Below, in pieces: positions 22,796 to 30,540 of a stretch of DNA of 64,000 bases (within the stretch, counting starts at the first letter, position 1; each line of letters opens with the position of its first letter). Both the position numbers and the translations under genes were made by a program. The notes beneath the pieces were generated by a model. That model ran no database searches and was not told the DNA's origin. It saw only the letters and a list, made by a program, of their open reading frames with translations. Source of the DNA: DASSUW01 sp963835525 (GTDB taxonomy: Bacteria; Actinomycetota; Thermoleophilia; Solirubrobacterales; Solirubrobacteraceae); NCBI GenBank assembly GCA_963835525.1, contig CAWIFM010000007.1:62001-126000 (forward strand), written 5' to 3'.

Positions 22796-23710
22796 ATGCC
22801 CGCCGATTGGTCACTTTGTTCCCGCCACGGGAACAAAGCGACCAATCGAGTGGCTCAGCTCGCGGCAGCTCAGTGGGGCGTGCTCTCGTTCGACGAGCTG
22901 GGCTCGTGCGGCCTCACCCGCAAGGAGGTGATGACTCGCGTCCGCAACGGGCATCTCCACCCCCTTTACCGCGGGGTTTACGCCGTGGGCCACACCAACC
23001 TCACGCGGGAGGGCGCATTCCTGGCCGCCGTCAAGGCCTGCGGCCCCACAGCGCACCTCAGCCACTACTCGGCCGCCGCGCTTTACGGCCTCGTCCGCTG
23101 GGACTATCGCTACCCAGAGGTCACGGTCACAGGCAAGAGACGCCACGCAGGCATCCGAACGCACCGCACGACGATCCCCGACGCCACCCACCACCAGGGC
23201 ATCCCCATCACCACCCCCGCCCGCACCCTCATCGACCTCGCCGGCCAGCTCGACTACGGACCGCTACGCAGAGCCGTTCGCGAAGCCCAACGCCACCTGG
23301 TCACGATCCCGCAGATCCTGACCACGCTCGACCGGCTCGGCCCCCGCCCCGGCATCGCCAACCTCACCAAGATCCTCGCCACCGGCCACGCCCCCACCCG
23401 AAGCGAACTCGAAGACGCCGTCCTCGATCTCCTCCTTAATGCGGGGTTCCAACAACCCGACATCAACCAACCGATACGAATCCAAGGCCGCCGCATCGTC
23501 CCCGACTTCAGATGGCCACACGAACACCTGGTCATCGAAGCCGACGGCGCGCACTGGCACGACAACCGCCTCACCCGCGAAGACGACGCCGAAAAGCAGG
23601 CCATCCTCGAAGCCCACGGCGAACGCGTCATCCGCATCAGCTGGCCCCAAGCCATCATCCAACGCCCCCAGACCCTCAACCGAATCAAAGCCGCCGGCGC
23701 ACCCACCTAA
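22796..23710 (+). CDS. AbiEi-type winged-helix plus DUF559 (Vsr-like) nuclease protein
   Basis: 304 residues. The N-terminal part (LAAAQWGVLSFDELGSCGL, HPLYRGVYAVGHTNLT) is the AbiEi antitoxin-like winged helix. The C-terminal part is DUF559, related to very short patch repair endonucleases: TRSELEDAVLDLLLNAGF, IVPDFRWPHEHLVIEADG with the acidic catalytic residues, and HGERVIRISWPQ. It may be a selfish or defence-linked gene. The middle third uses more A and runs of CCACCC-type codons than neighbours, hinting at separate origin. Start uncertain: ATG 22796 runs through a 43-base hairpin; GTG 22850 lies just after it. Confidence 0.75.
   Translation: MPADWSLCSRHGNKATNRVAQLAAAQWGVLSFDELGSCGLTRKEVMTRVRNGHLHPLYRGVYAVGHTNLTREGAFLAAVKACGPTAHLSHYSAAALYGLVRWDYRYPEVTVTGKRRHAGIRTHRTTIPDATHHQGIPITTPARTLIDLAGQLDYGPLRRAVREAQRHLVTIPQILTTLDRLGPRPGIANLTKILATGHAPTRSELEDAVLDLLLNAGFQQPDINQPIRIQGRRIVPDFRWPHEHLVIEADGAHWHDNRLTREDDAEKQAILEAHGERVIRISWPQAIIQRPQTLNRIKAAGAPT
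22805..22847. repeat. 19-bp near-perfect inverted repeat
   Basis: GATTGGTCACTTTGTTCCC (22805-22823), loop GCCAC, GGGAACAAAGCGACCAATC (22829-22847); one mismatch in 19. It is notably AT-richer than its surroundings and lies at the 5' end of the DUF559 gene. It could be an operator, an attenuator or a small repeat element. Confidence 0.65.
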
Positions 23711-23723
23711 ACTCTTCGCCGCG

Positions 23724-24284
23724 ATGATCTCGACGAACCAGTTCAAGAACGGCAACCACATCGAGGTCGAGGGCACCATCTTCAAGATCCTCGAGTTCCA
23801 GCACGTCAAGCCCGGCAAGGGCGGGGCGTTCGTGCGGACCAAGCTGCGGCGCACCGCAGACGGCGCGGTGATCGACCGCACGTTCCGGGCCGGGGAGAAG
23901 TTCCGCCCGGTCAGGACCGAGGCGCGCAAGATGCAGTTCCTGTACGCCGACGGCACCGACGCCCACTTCATGGACGAGTCCAGCTACGAGCAGCTCGCCA
24001 TCCCCGAGGCCGGCGTCCAGGACACGCTGAAGTGGGTCAAGCCCAGCGAGACCGTCGACCTGCTGTTCATCGACAACGAGCCGTCAGACCTGCAGCTGAG
24101 CGCCTCCGTCGAGCTCGAGGTCACCCACACCGAGCCCGGCGTGAAGGGCGACACCGCCTCCGGCGGCGGCAACAAGCCCGCCACGCTGGAGACCGGAGCG
24201 ATCGTGAACGTCCCGCTGTTCGTGAACATCGGCGACAAGGTCAAGGTCGACACCCGCTCCGGCTCGTACATGTCGCGTGCGTAG
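23724..24284 (+). CDS. efp: Translation elongation factor P
   Basis: 186 residues, normal length. Relieves ribosome stalling at polyproline. Domain I carries VKPGKGGAFVRTKLRR with the loop Lys-Gly-Gly that reaches the peptidyl centre. The OB domains follow, with DTASGGGNKPATLETG and NIGDKVKVDTRSGSYMSRA closing the protein. ATG at 23724 with TAAACT at 23708-23713 (10 bases, leaderless pattern). First gene of the efp-nusB-xseB-ispA-dxs run, overlapping nusB by eight bases. Confidence 0.96.
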   Translation: MISTNQFKNGNHIEVEGTIFKILEFQHVKPGKGGAFVRTKLRRTADGAVIDRTFRAGEKFRPVRTEARKMQFLYADGTDAHFMDESSYEQLAIPEAGVQDTLKWVKPSETVDLLFIDNEPSDLQLSASVELEVTHTEPGVKGDTASGGGNKPATLETGAIVNVPLFVNIGDKVKVDTRSGSYMSRA

Positions 24285-24693
24285 GTCCGAGCAACGCCGA
24301 GCGGCGGTCTTCGCCCTCTACCAGTACGACGTCACGGGCCGCCCCCTCGACGAGGTGTTCGAGTCCACGGCCGGCCCGTTCACCAGAGCCCTCGCGCACG
24401 CCACCGCGGACAACACCGAAGAGCTCGACGACCACATCGCCCGCAACGCCAAGGGCTGGACGCTCGACCGCATCGCGCCCCTGGAGAAGGCCATCCTCCG
24501 GACTGCGCTGCTCGAGATGCTGCATCCGGAGCTCATCGAGGCCGACCACCCGATCCCGCCCGAGGGCGCCATCGACGAGGCAGTCGAGACCACCAAGGCG
24601 TTCTGCGGCGCGGACGCTCCGGGCTTCGTCAACGGCATCCTCGGTGCGGTCCTGCGCGAGGTACGGCAGAATGGCGGCGCGCATGCCGCCTGA
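24277..24693 (+). CDS. nusB: Transcription antitermination factor NusB
   Basis: 138 residues, all helical. Characteristic blocks are RRAAVFALYQYDVTG, the LDRIAPLEKAILRTALLEML core, AIDEAVETTKAF and FVNGILGAVLREV. NusB binds boxA RNA with NusE to allow read-through of rRNA operons. GTG start overlapping the end of efp, so translation is probably coupled. In related genomes xseA often follows; it is absent here and xseB comes directly. Confidence 0.93.
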   Translation: MRRSEQRRAAVFALYQYDVTGRPLDEVFESTAGPFTRALAHATADNTEELDDHIARNAKGWTLDRIAPLEKAILRTALLEMLHPELIEADHPIPPEGAIDEAVETTKAFCGADAPGFVNGILGAVLREVRQNGGAHAA

Positions 24694-24889
24694 AGCCCTC
24701 GACCGGATCGTGGAACGCCTGGAGCGCACGGCGGCCGAGCTGCGCGCCGGCGACCTCGCGCCCGATCGGGCGGCCGCCCTGGTCGACGAGTGCGCCAGGC
24801 TGGCCGTCGAGGCCGGCGCCGAGCTCGACCGCGAGGTCCGCTCCACGGAGGGCGGCGGGCCGGCGGGGCAGCTCGCGCTCGAGTCTTGA
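24683..24889 (+). CDS. xseB: Exodeoxyribonuclease VII small subunit-like
   Basis: 68 residues, an all-alpha protein: LDRIVERLERTAAELRAGDL, then ARLAVEAGAELDREV. Length, two-helix pattern and position before ispA fit XseB, which helps XseA degrade single-stranded DNA. No xseA is adjacent. Start at ATG 24683 overlapping the nusB end; an ATG 12 bases earlier is possible. Assignment leans on context, since the sequence is short and biased. Confidence 0.6.
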   Translation: MPPEALDRIVERLERTAAELRAGDLAPDRAAALVDECARLAVEAGAELDREVRSTEGGGPAGQLALES

Positions 24890-25758
24890 GCTACCCCGAC
24901 CACCTTCGCCAACAGGTCGAGGACTATCTCGAGGCCCTGCACTTCGCCGAGGAGCCGGGCACGGAGGGCCTTGACGAGGCCATGCGGTACTCACTGCTGG
25001 CCGGCGGCAAGCGCATCCGGCCTGTGCTGGCGCTCGCGACCGCGTCGGCGCTCGGCAAGGACCCGTCGCACGTCCTGCCACTGGCCGCCGCGCTCGAGCT
25101 GATCCACACCTACAGCCTGATCCACGACGACCTGCCGGCCATGGACGACGACGACCTGCGTCGCGGCCGCCCGACCTGCCACGTCAAGTACGGCGAGGAC
25201 ATCGCCATCCTGGCCGGTGACGGCCTTTACGCCGAGGCCTTCCGCCACCTGCTCCAGCACCAGGAGGCCGAGCCCGCCAACCTGCTGGCCGCCGCCGCCG
25301 AGCTGGCGACGGCCACAGGCGTCAACGGAATGGTCGGCGGGCAGTACATCGACGTCCGCGGGCTGGTCCCGCACGGCGACGTCAGTCTGCGGCGCCTGCA
25401 CGAGCTCAAGACCGGCCGGCTGATCGCCGCTTCGGTCGAGTGCGTGCTGCTCCTCACCAGCGACGAGGCGTCAGCCACTAGACTGGCTGGCTTCCGTGCC
25501 TTTGCGGCGGAGTTGGGGGTCCTGTTCCAGATCGTCGACGACATCCTCGACGTGACCGGCACCGAGGACGCCCTGGGGAAGCCGCAGGGCAGTGACGAGC
25601 GCCATGGGAAGCTGACCTACGTGAGCCAGTACGGTGTCGACGGCGCGCGCCGGATGGCCGCCGATTCCCACCGCAACGCCCGCGAGGACCTCGAAAAGGC
25701 GGGCGGCGCGGCGGAGCTCGAGCAGATCACGGACTTCATCTACACGCGCACGTCATGA
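24886..25758 (+). CDS. ispA: Polyprenyl (farnesyl/geranylgeranyl) diphosphate synthase
   Basis: 290 residues. Condenses IPP with allylic diphosphates. The first Asp-rich motif is HDDLPAMDDDDLRRG (the bacterial type with a two-residue insertion), the second is FQIVDDILDVTG, and substrate residues lie in GGKRIRPVLALA and LKTGRLIAASVE. The TTG at 24886, overlapping the xseB stop (TTGA), is the only start that keeps the N-terminal helix. It overlaps dxs by four bases, linking chain elongation with isoprenoid precursor supply. Confidence 0.9.
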   Translation: MSYPDHLRQQVEDYLEALHFAEEPGTEGLDEAMRYSLLAGGKRIRPVLALATASALGKDPSHVLPLAAALELIHTYSLIHDDLPAMDDDDLRRGRPTCHVKYGEDIAILAGDGLYAEAFRHLLQHQEAEPANLLAAAAELATATGVNGMVGGQYIDVRGLVPHGDVSLRRLHELKTGRLIAASVECVLLLTSDEASATRLAGFRAFAAELGVLFQIVDDILDVTGTEDALGKPQGSDERHGKLTYVSQYGVDGARRMAADSHRNAREDLEKAGGAAELEQITDFIYTRTS

Positions 25759-27680
25759 CCGACAACCTCCTCGACCGCATCGACAAGCCTCAGGACCTCC
25801 ACGGTCTGTCCGAGGACGAGCTGCAGCAGGTCGCGCAGGAGGTGCGCGATCTGCTGATCGACACGGTCGGCGAGATCGGCGGGCACTTCGGCGCCAACCT
25901 CGGCGCCTGCGAGATCGCCGTGGCGGTGCACTCCCTGCTCGACTCGCCGCGCGACAAGGTCGTGTGGGACGTCGGCCATCAGGCCTACCCGCACAAGGTC
26001 CTCACCGGCCGCCGCGACCAGCTCCAGACGATCCGCAAGTACGAGGGCCTGGCCCCGTTCTGCTCGATCGCGGAGTCCGAGCACGACATCATGGGCGCCG
26101 GCCACGCCAGCACCGCCATCGGCTACGCGGTCGGCCTCAAGGAGGCCATGCGCCACGGGCAAGGCCCCGACGGCAAGGTCGTCGCCGTGGTCGGCGACGG
26201 CGCCATGACCGGCGGCGTCGCCTTCGAGGCGGTCCACCAGGCCGGTGGCCTCGGCACCCCGATCGTCGTGATCCTCAATGACAACGGGATGTCGATCGCC
26301 CCCAACGTGGGCGCTCTCAGCAGGTACTTCAACCGCGTCCGGCTCGACCCCGGCCTGTGGAAGGCCCGCGAGGGCGTGGAGGAGAAGCTCACGCGGCTGC
26401 CGGGCGGCATCGGCCCCCGCTTCGAGCGCCTCGGCCCGCAGCTCAAGGAGTCGGTCAAGGCCCTGTGGCAGCCCGGCCTGTGGTGGGAGGAGCTCGACTG
26501 GGCCTACATGGGCGTCATCGACGGCCACGACGTGCGCGCCGTCCGCAAGGCGATGAGCGCCGCCTTCGAGGCCGAGCGCCCGGTCGTCATCCACGTCGCC
26601 ACGGTCAAGGGCAAGGGCTTCGCGCCCGCCGAGGATGGCGGCCTGGAGGGCATGGAGAAGTGGCACGCCGCCAAGCCGAAGTCGATCGAGCACGGCCGGC
26701 CGGCGCCGTCCAAGCCCAAGAAGAGCGTTGCGCCTCCGCAGTACACCCAGGTCTTCGGCGAGGCGATCGTGCGCGAGTGCGAGCGCGACGAGCGCGTGGT
26801 CGGCATCACGGCGGCCATGAACTCCGGCACCGGCCTCTCGATCCTCCAGAAGGCGATGCCCGACCGCTACTTCGACGTCGGCATCGCCGAGCAGCAGGCC
26901 GTGCTGTTCGCGGCCGGCCTCGCGCTCCAGGGCATGCGGCCGGTGGCCGCCATCTACAGCACCTTCCTGCAGCGCGCCTTCGACCAGATCGTCCACGACG
27001 TCTGCCTGCAGAACCTCAACGTGACGTTCTGCATGGACCGCGCCGGCCTGGTCGGCGACGACGGCCCCACGCACCACGGCGCCTTCGACATCTCCTACCT
27101 GCGCCCGCTGCCCAACATCACGCTGATGGCGCCGCGCGACGAGGCGATGCTCGTCCACATGCTCCACACCGCGCTGCGGATCGACGGCCCCGCCGCGATC
27201 CGCTATCCGCGCGGCGAGGCGGAGGGCGTCGAGATCCCGGCCGAGCCGACGGTGCTCGAGGTCGGCACGGGGGAGATCCTGCGCGAGGGCGAGCGGGTGG
27301 CGATCGTGGGCTACGGCACCGGCGTCGGCAAGGCGCTCGGCGCCGCCGACCTGCTCGCCGGGCACGGGCTCGACGTCACCGTCGCCGACGCCCGCTTCGC
27401 CAAGCCGCTCGACGCCGGCCTGCTGGCCCAGCTCGCCGCCGAGCACGATCTGCTCGTCACCATCGAGGAGGGCGTGCTGATGGGCGGCTTCGGCAGCGCG
27501 GTCTGGGAATCGCTGTCAGATGGCGGGGCGGCGCCGCGCATGCTGCGCGTCGGCCTGCCCGACCGCTACGTCACCCACGGCGCGCCGAAGCTCCTGCACG
27601 AGGAGGTCGGCTACACGCCTGAGCGCATCGCCGAGCGGATCGAGGCTGCCGTCCTCGACCCGCGCGGCTCACTCGTCTGA
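25755..27680 (+). CDS. dxs: 1-deoxy-D-xylulose-5-phosphate synthase
   Basis: 641 residues. First step of the MEP pathway: thiamine-dependent condensation of pyruvate and glyceraldehyde 3-phosphate. Seen: VWDVGHQAYPHKVLTGR, the TPP motif GDGAMTGGVAFEA to ILNDNGMSIAPNVG, the transketolase-like YFDVGIAEQQAVLFAAG, and MDRAGLVGDDGPTHHG. C-terminal domain complete. ATGA overlap with ispA. The 3' end overlaps a convergent broken gene by 12 bases. Confidence 0.96.
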   Translation: MTDNLLDRIDKPQDLHGLSEDELQQVAQEVRDLLIDTVGEIGGHFGANLGACEIAVAVHSLLDSPRDKVVWDVGHQAYPHKVLTGRRDQLQTIRKYEGLAPFCSIAESEHDIMGAGHASTAIGYAVGLKEAMRHGQGPDGKVVAVVGDGAMTGGVAFEAVHQAGGLGTPIVVILNDNGMSIAPNVGALSRYFNRVRLDPGLWKAREGVEEKLTRLPGGIGPRFERLGPQLKESVKALWQPGLWWEELDWAYMGVIDGHDVRAVRKAMSAAFEAERPVVIHVATVKGKGFAPAEDGGLEGMEKWHAAKPKSIEHGRPAPSKPKKSVAPPQYTQVFGEAIVRECERDERVVGITAAMNSGTGLSILQKAMPDRYFDVGIAEQQAVLFAAGLALQGMRPVAAIYSTFLQRAFDQIVHDVCLQNLNVTFCMDRAGLVGDDGPTHHGAFDISYLRPLPNITLMAPRDEAMLVHMLHTALRIDGPAAIRYPRGEAEGVEIPAEPTVLEVGTGEILREGERVAIVGYGTGVGKALGAADLLAGHGLDVTVADARFAKPLDAGLLAQLAAEHDLLVTIEEGVLMGGFGSAVWESLSDGGAAPRMLRVGLPDRYVTHGAPKLLHEEVGYTPERIAERIEAAVLDPRGSLV

Positions 27681-28117
27681 GCCTGGGTCCAGGCTGCACG
27701 CCGCCCGGTAGTGCTCGATGACGCCGGCCCAGCCGCGGCGGTTGCGATCCCGCCGCTCCTCGGCCACGGCGCCGAGCCGCTCCCAGCCGCGGTGCTCGAT
27801 CGTCGACCGCGGTGCCCTCGCCGGCGGCGCGTGAAGGTCACCTCGACCTCGGTGGCGTCGCTGCGGTCGAAGCGCAGGTGCCAGAGATAGACGAGCCGGT
27901 GCGGCGGCTCCCAGGCGAGCACCTCGCCCCAGTCGTGCTCGGTGCCGTCCGGCGTGCGCTCGTAGATGCGGCCGCCCGGCTCGAAGATCACCTTCAGGCC
28001 CGGCTCGCCCGAGACCGAGTGCCCGTGCGGCCACCAGCGCGAGGTCTGCTCCGCCCACAGCGAGAACGCCCGCTCCGGCGGACAGGCGACGGTGAACTCG
28101 AGCCGGAGCGGCTCCAT
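27669..28117 (-). pseudogene. SRPBCC (AHSA1-like) protein with two nearby +1 frame shifts
   Basis: From ATG 28117 (MEPLRLEFTVACPPERAF, WPHGHSVSGEP, YLWHLRFDRSDATEVEVTFT) the reading frame is good down to about 27835. It then passes through about 30 bases that make sense only with two single extra bases, after which TIEHRGWERLGAVAEERRDRN continues in a third frame to a stop at 27669. Both changes are in a GC-rich stretch, so sequencing error is possible. AHSA1-type proteins bind hydrophobic ligands. The start overlaps the ArsR stop (TGATG), a common regulator-SRPBCC operon. Confidence 0.65.
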
Positions 28118-28512
28118 CAGTTGTCGGCCAGCATCCGGAAGCGGCCGGCGGCCTCGCCCCACACCTGCTCCAGGTAGGCGCGCACCGCCTCGATCCCTTC
28201 ATCGTGCAGGCGGTACAGGCGACGCGTGCCCTCGGCGCGGTCGATCACCAGCCCGGCCTCTTTCAGCAGCCGCAGGTGTCGCGAGACCGCGGGGCGGCTG
28301 ATGGGCAGCGCGTCGGCCAGCTCGCGCACCGAGCGGTCGCCGTCCCGGAGGAGCTCGACGATCGCGCGGCGGTGGGGGTCGCCGAGCGCGTCGAATGGGT
28401 CGCCGTGCAGTCCCTGGAGCGAGATCGCGCGGACGGTAGCAGGATGGTTACCGTGGCACGGGGCGCGTCCAGCGCGTGGATGCGTTGAGCGCCAGCTCGG
28501 CCGCGGCGCCAA
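28117..28512 (-). CDS. ArsR-family transcriptional regulator
   Basis: Winged-helix repressor: DPFDALGDPHRRAIVELL, then SVRELADALPISRPAVSRHL (recognition helix) and LKEAGLVIDRAEGTRRLYRL. No metal-binding ELCVCDL-type box, so a ligand other than metal, or none, is likely. The only standard start codon is TTG 28512, which adds about 35 unconserved residues and overlaps the upstream gene. The conserved part begins near 28410, at a CTG, so the true start is unresolved. Coupled to the SRPBCC gene downstream. Confidence 0.75.
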   Translation of the reverse strand: MAPRPSWRSTHPRAGRAPCHGNHPATVRAISLQGLHGDPFDALGDPHRRAIVELLRDGDRSVRELADALPISRPAVSRHLRLLKEAGLVIDRAEGTRRLYRLHDEGIEAVRAYLEQVWGEAAGRFRMLADN

Positions 28513-28783
28513 GGGCGAGCAGGGTGGCCGCCATCGGGTCGCCCGCGGCCGTCAGCGCCACGGAGGCGGCGAGCAGGCCCACGCCGAGCGCCATGTCGGC
28601 GGCCATGTGGGCGGAGATCGGCAGGTCGTCCGAGAGCGCGAGCCCGGCCATCAGGGCGCCGGCGCCGATGCCGGCGGTGAGCGGCACGAGGCCCAGCCCG
28701 AGCACCAGCGGGGCGCCGATGAGCGTCAGGCCGCAGAGCAGCTCCAGCAGGCTGTGCTCGGTGAGTGAGAGGCGTCGGAACAT
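28448..28783 (-). CDS. Small integral membrane protein, unknown
   Basis: 111 residues with about four hydrophobic helices (residues 12-32, 34-50, 57-78, 84-101). Begins MFRRLSLTEHSLLELLCG. No family recognised; resembles SPW/DoxX-size actinobacterial membrane proteins only in general form. ATG 28783; no clear promoter. It is divergent from tlyA. Confidence 0.55.
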   Translation of the reverse strand: MFRRLSLTEHSLLELLCGLTLIGAPLVLGLGLVPLTAGIGAGALMAGLALSDDLPISAHMAADMALGVGLLAASVALTAAGDPMAATLLALGAAAELALNASTRWTRPVPR

Positions 28784-28852
28784 GTCAGGGACATGGTCTC
28801 GCGAGACGCTCTCGTCCACTGTGAAGTGGATCACCGTTACCTTGTTGCGCCC

Positions 28853-29635
28853 ATGCCCCGGGTCCGGCTCGACAGCCTGCTGGCGGAGCGCGGCCTGTAC
28901 GCGTCCCGCTCGCGTGCGGCCGCGGCCGTGCTGGCCGGCCATGTGCACGTGGGACCGGGCCGCGCGCGGGCGGCCAAGCCCGGCCAGCTCGTGGACGCCC
29001 AGGTCGAGCTGGCCGTCGACGCGCCGCCGCCCTACGTCTCGCGCGGCGGCGTGAAGCTCGCCAACGCGCTCGACGCGCTGCAGCTCGACGTGTCGGGGCG
29101 CCGCGCGCTCGACGTAGGGGCCTCCACCGGCGGCTTCACCGACTGCCTCCTCCAGCGCGGCGCCGAGCACGTCGTCGCCCTCGACGTCGCCTACGGCGAG
29201 CTCGACTGGCGGCTGCGCGGCGACGAGCGCGTCACCGTGATCGAGCGGACCAACGCGCGCGAGCTGTCGCCCGACGTGCTGCCCTACGCTCCCGACCTGG
29301 TCGTCGTCGACGTCTCCTTCATCTCGCTGTCCAAGGTCCTGCCCGCCGTGCTCGACTGCGCCGCCGAGCGCTTCGACTGCCTGGCCATGGTCAAGCCGCA
29401 GTTCGAGGTCGGCCGCGGGCGCGTGGGCAAGGGCGGCGTCGTGCACGATCCGGAGCTGCGGCGCGAGGCGATCGCCGCGGTCGCCGCCGGCGCCCGGGCG
29501 GGCGGCGCCTCGGTGCTCGGCTTCGCCGCCTCCGGGCTGCCCGGGCCGGCCGGCAATCGCGAGACGTTCGTGTGGCTCGGCGAGGGCAGCCGCGCGGAGG
29601 CGGCGGGGGACGCGCTGGCGGAGGCCGAGGTATGA
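28853..29635 (+). CDS. tlyA: TlyA family rRNA 2'-O-methyltransferase
   Basis: 260 residues. N-terminal S4 RNA-binding domain (RLDSLLAERGLYASRSRAA, VLAGHVHV) and FtsJ-like methyltransferase domain with motif I RALDVGASTGGFTDCLL, VVALDVAYGELDWRL, VVVDVSFISL and VKPQFEVGRG. In Mycobacterium TlyA methylates C1409 of 16S and C1920 of 23S rRNA and affects capreomycin sensitivity. ATG 28853 with TACCTT nine bases upstream. The stop overlaps nadK (ATGA). Confidence 0.92.
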   Translation: MPRVRLDSLLAERGLYASRSRAAAAVLAGHVHVGPGRARAAKPGQLVDAQVELAVDAPPPYVSRGGVKLANALDALQLDVSGRRALDVGASTGGFTDCLLQRGAEHVVALDVAYGELDWRLRGDERVTVIERTNARELSPDVLPYAPDLVVVDVSFISLSKVLPAVLDCAAERFDCLAMVKPQFEVGRGRVGKGGVVHDPELRREAIAAVAAGARAGGASVLGFAASGLPGPAGNRETFVWLGEGSRAEAAGDALAEAEV

Positions 29636-30480
29636 AGGCGGCGAGCGTGGTCACCCACCGGCGCGTGGCGGAGACCGCGGCGGCCATGCGCGAGCTGATC
29701 GCCGCGGCCCGGCGCGCCGGCGTCCTGCTGCGGTTCCCGGCCGACGAGACGCAGAAGCACGATCTGACCGCGGGCGGCGGGATCGAGCTGGACTCGGACG
29801 AGCTCGACGACGTCGACATCTGCATCGCCCTGGGCGGCGACGGCACGATCCTCACCGCGCTGCGCCACTACGCCGGCACGGGGATCCCGGTCTTCGCGGT
29901 CAACTTCGGCGAGGTCGGCTTCCTCGCCACCGTCGACCCCGACGGCCTCGGCGCGCACTTCGACCGCGCCTTCGCGGGCGAGTTCGAGACGCTCGAGCTG
30001 CCCACGATCTCGGTCGGCCGGCCGGACGGCAGCTGGACCGCCATGAACGACATCTCGATCCACCGCAAGCCTGGCCACAGGGTCGCCGACCTCGCCTACG
30101 GGCTGGCGGGGGAGGAGATCGGCCGCGTGCGCTGCGACGGGCTGGTCGTGGCCACCCCGCAGGGCTCGACGGGCTACAACCTGGCCAACGGCGGGCCCGT
30201 GATGGCATGGGGCGTGGAGGGCTACGTCGTCTCCTTCGTCGCGCCGCACTCGCTGACCGCGCGGGCGCTGGTCGTCGCCCCGGGCGACCTGCTGACCATC
30301 AACAACGCGTCGCGCGAGGAGCCGGTCGAGGTGCACGTGGACGGCCGGCCGACCTCCGAGCTGCCACCGGGCGAGGACCTGCACATCGAGTTCGGCGGCC
30401 TGCACGGCACGCTCGCCCAGCTGCCGGGCGCGAGCTTCTACCACCGCCTGCGCGAGCGCTTCGGACGACTCGCCCGATAG
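29632..30480 (+). CDS. nadK: NAD kinase
   Basis: 282 residues. Phosphorylates NAD to NADP. Signature motifs: ICIALGGDGTILTALRHY, VFAVNFGEVGFLATVDPD, MNDISIHRKPGH and CDGLVVATPQGSTGYNLANG. ATG overlaps the tlyA stop. The order tlyA-nadK-recN is conserved in Actinobacteria and Firmicutes. Confidence 0.95.
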   Translation: MKAASVVTHRRVAETAAAMRELIAAARRAGVLLRFPADETQKHDLTAGGGIELDSDELDDVDICIALGGDGTILTALRHYAGTGIPVFAVNFGEVGFLATVDPDGLGAHFDRAFAGEFETLELPTISVGRPDGSWTAMNDISIHRKPGHRVADLAYGLAGEEIGRVRCDGLVVATPQGSTGYNLANGGPVMAWGVEGYVVSFVAPHSLTARALVVAPGDLLTINNASREEPVEVHVDGRPTSELPPGEDLHIEFGGLHGTLAQLPGASFYHRLRERFGRLAR

Positions 30481-30540
30481 ACCGCAACAAATCTGCGGAA
30501 AACGGCGGCTCCGTCGGGCGGCGCTGATACACCCTGGGCC

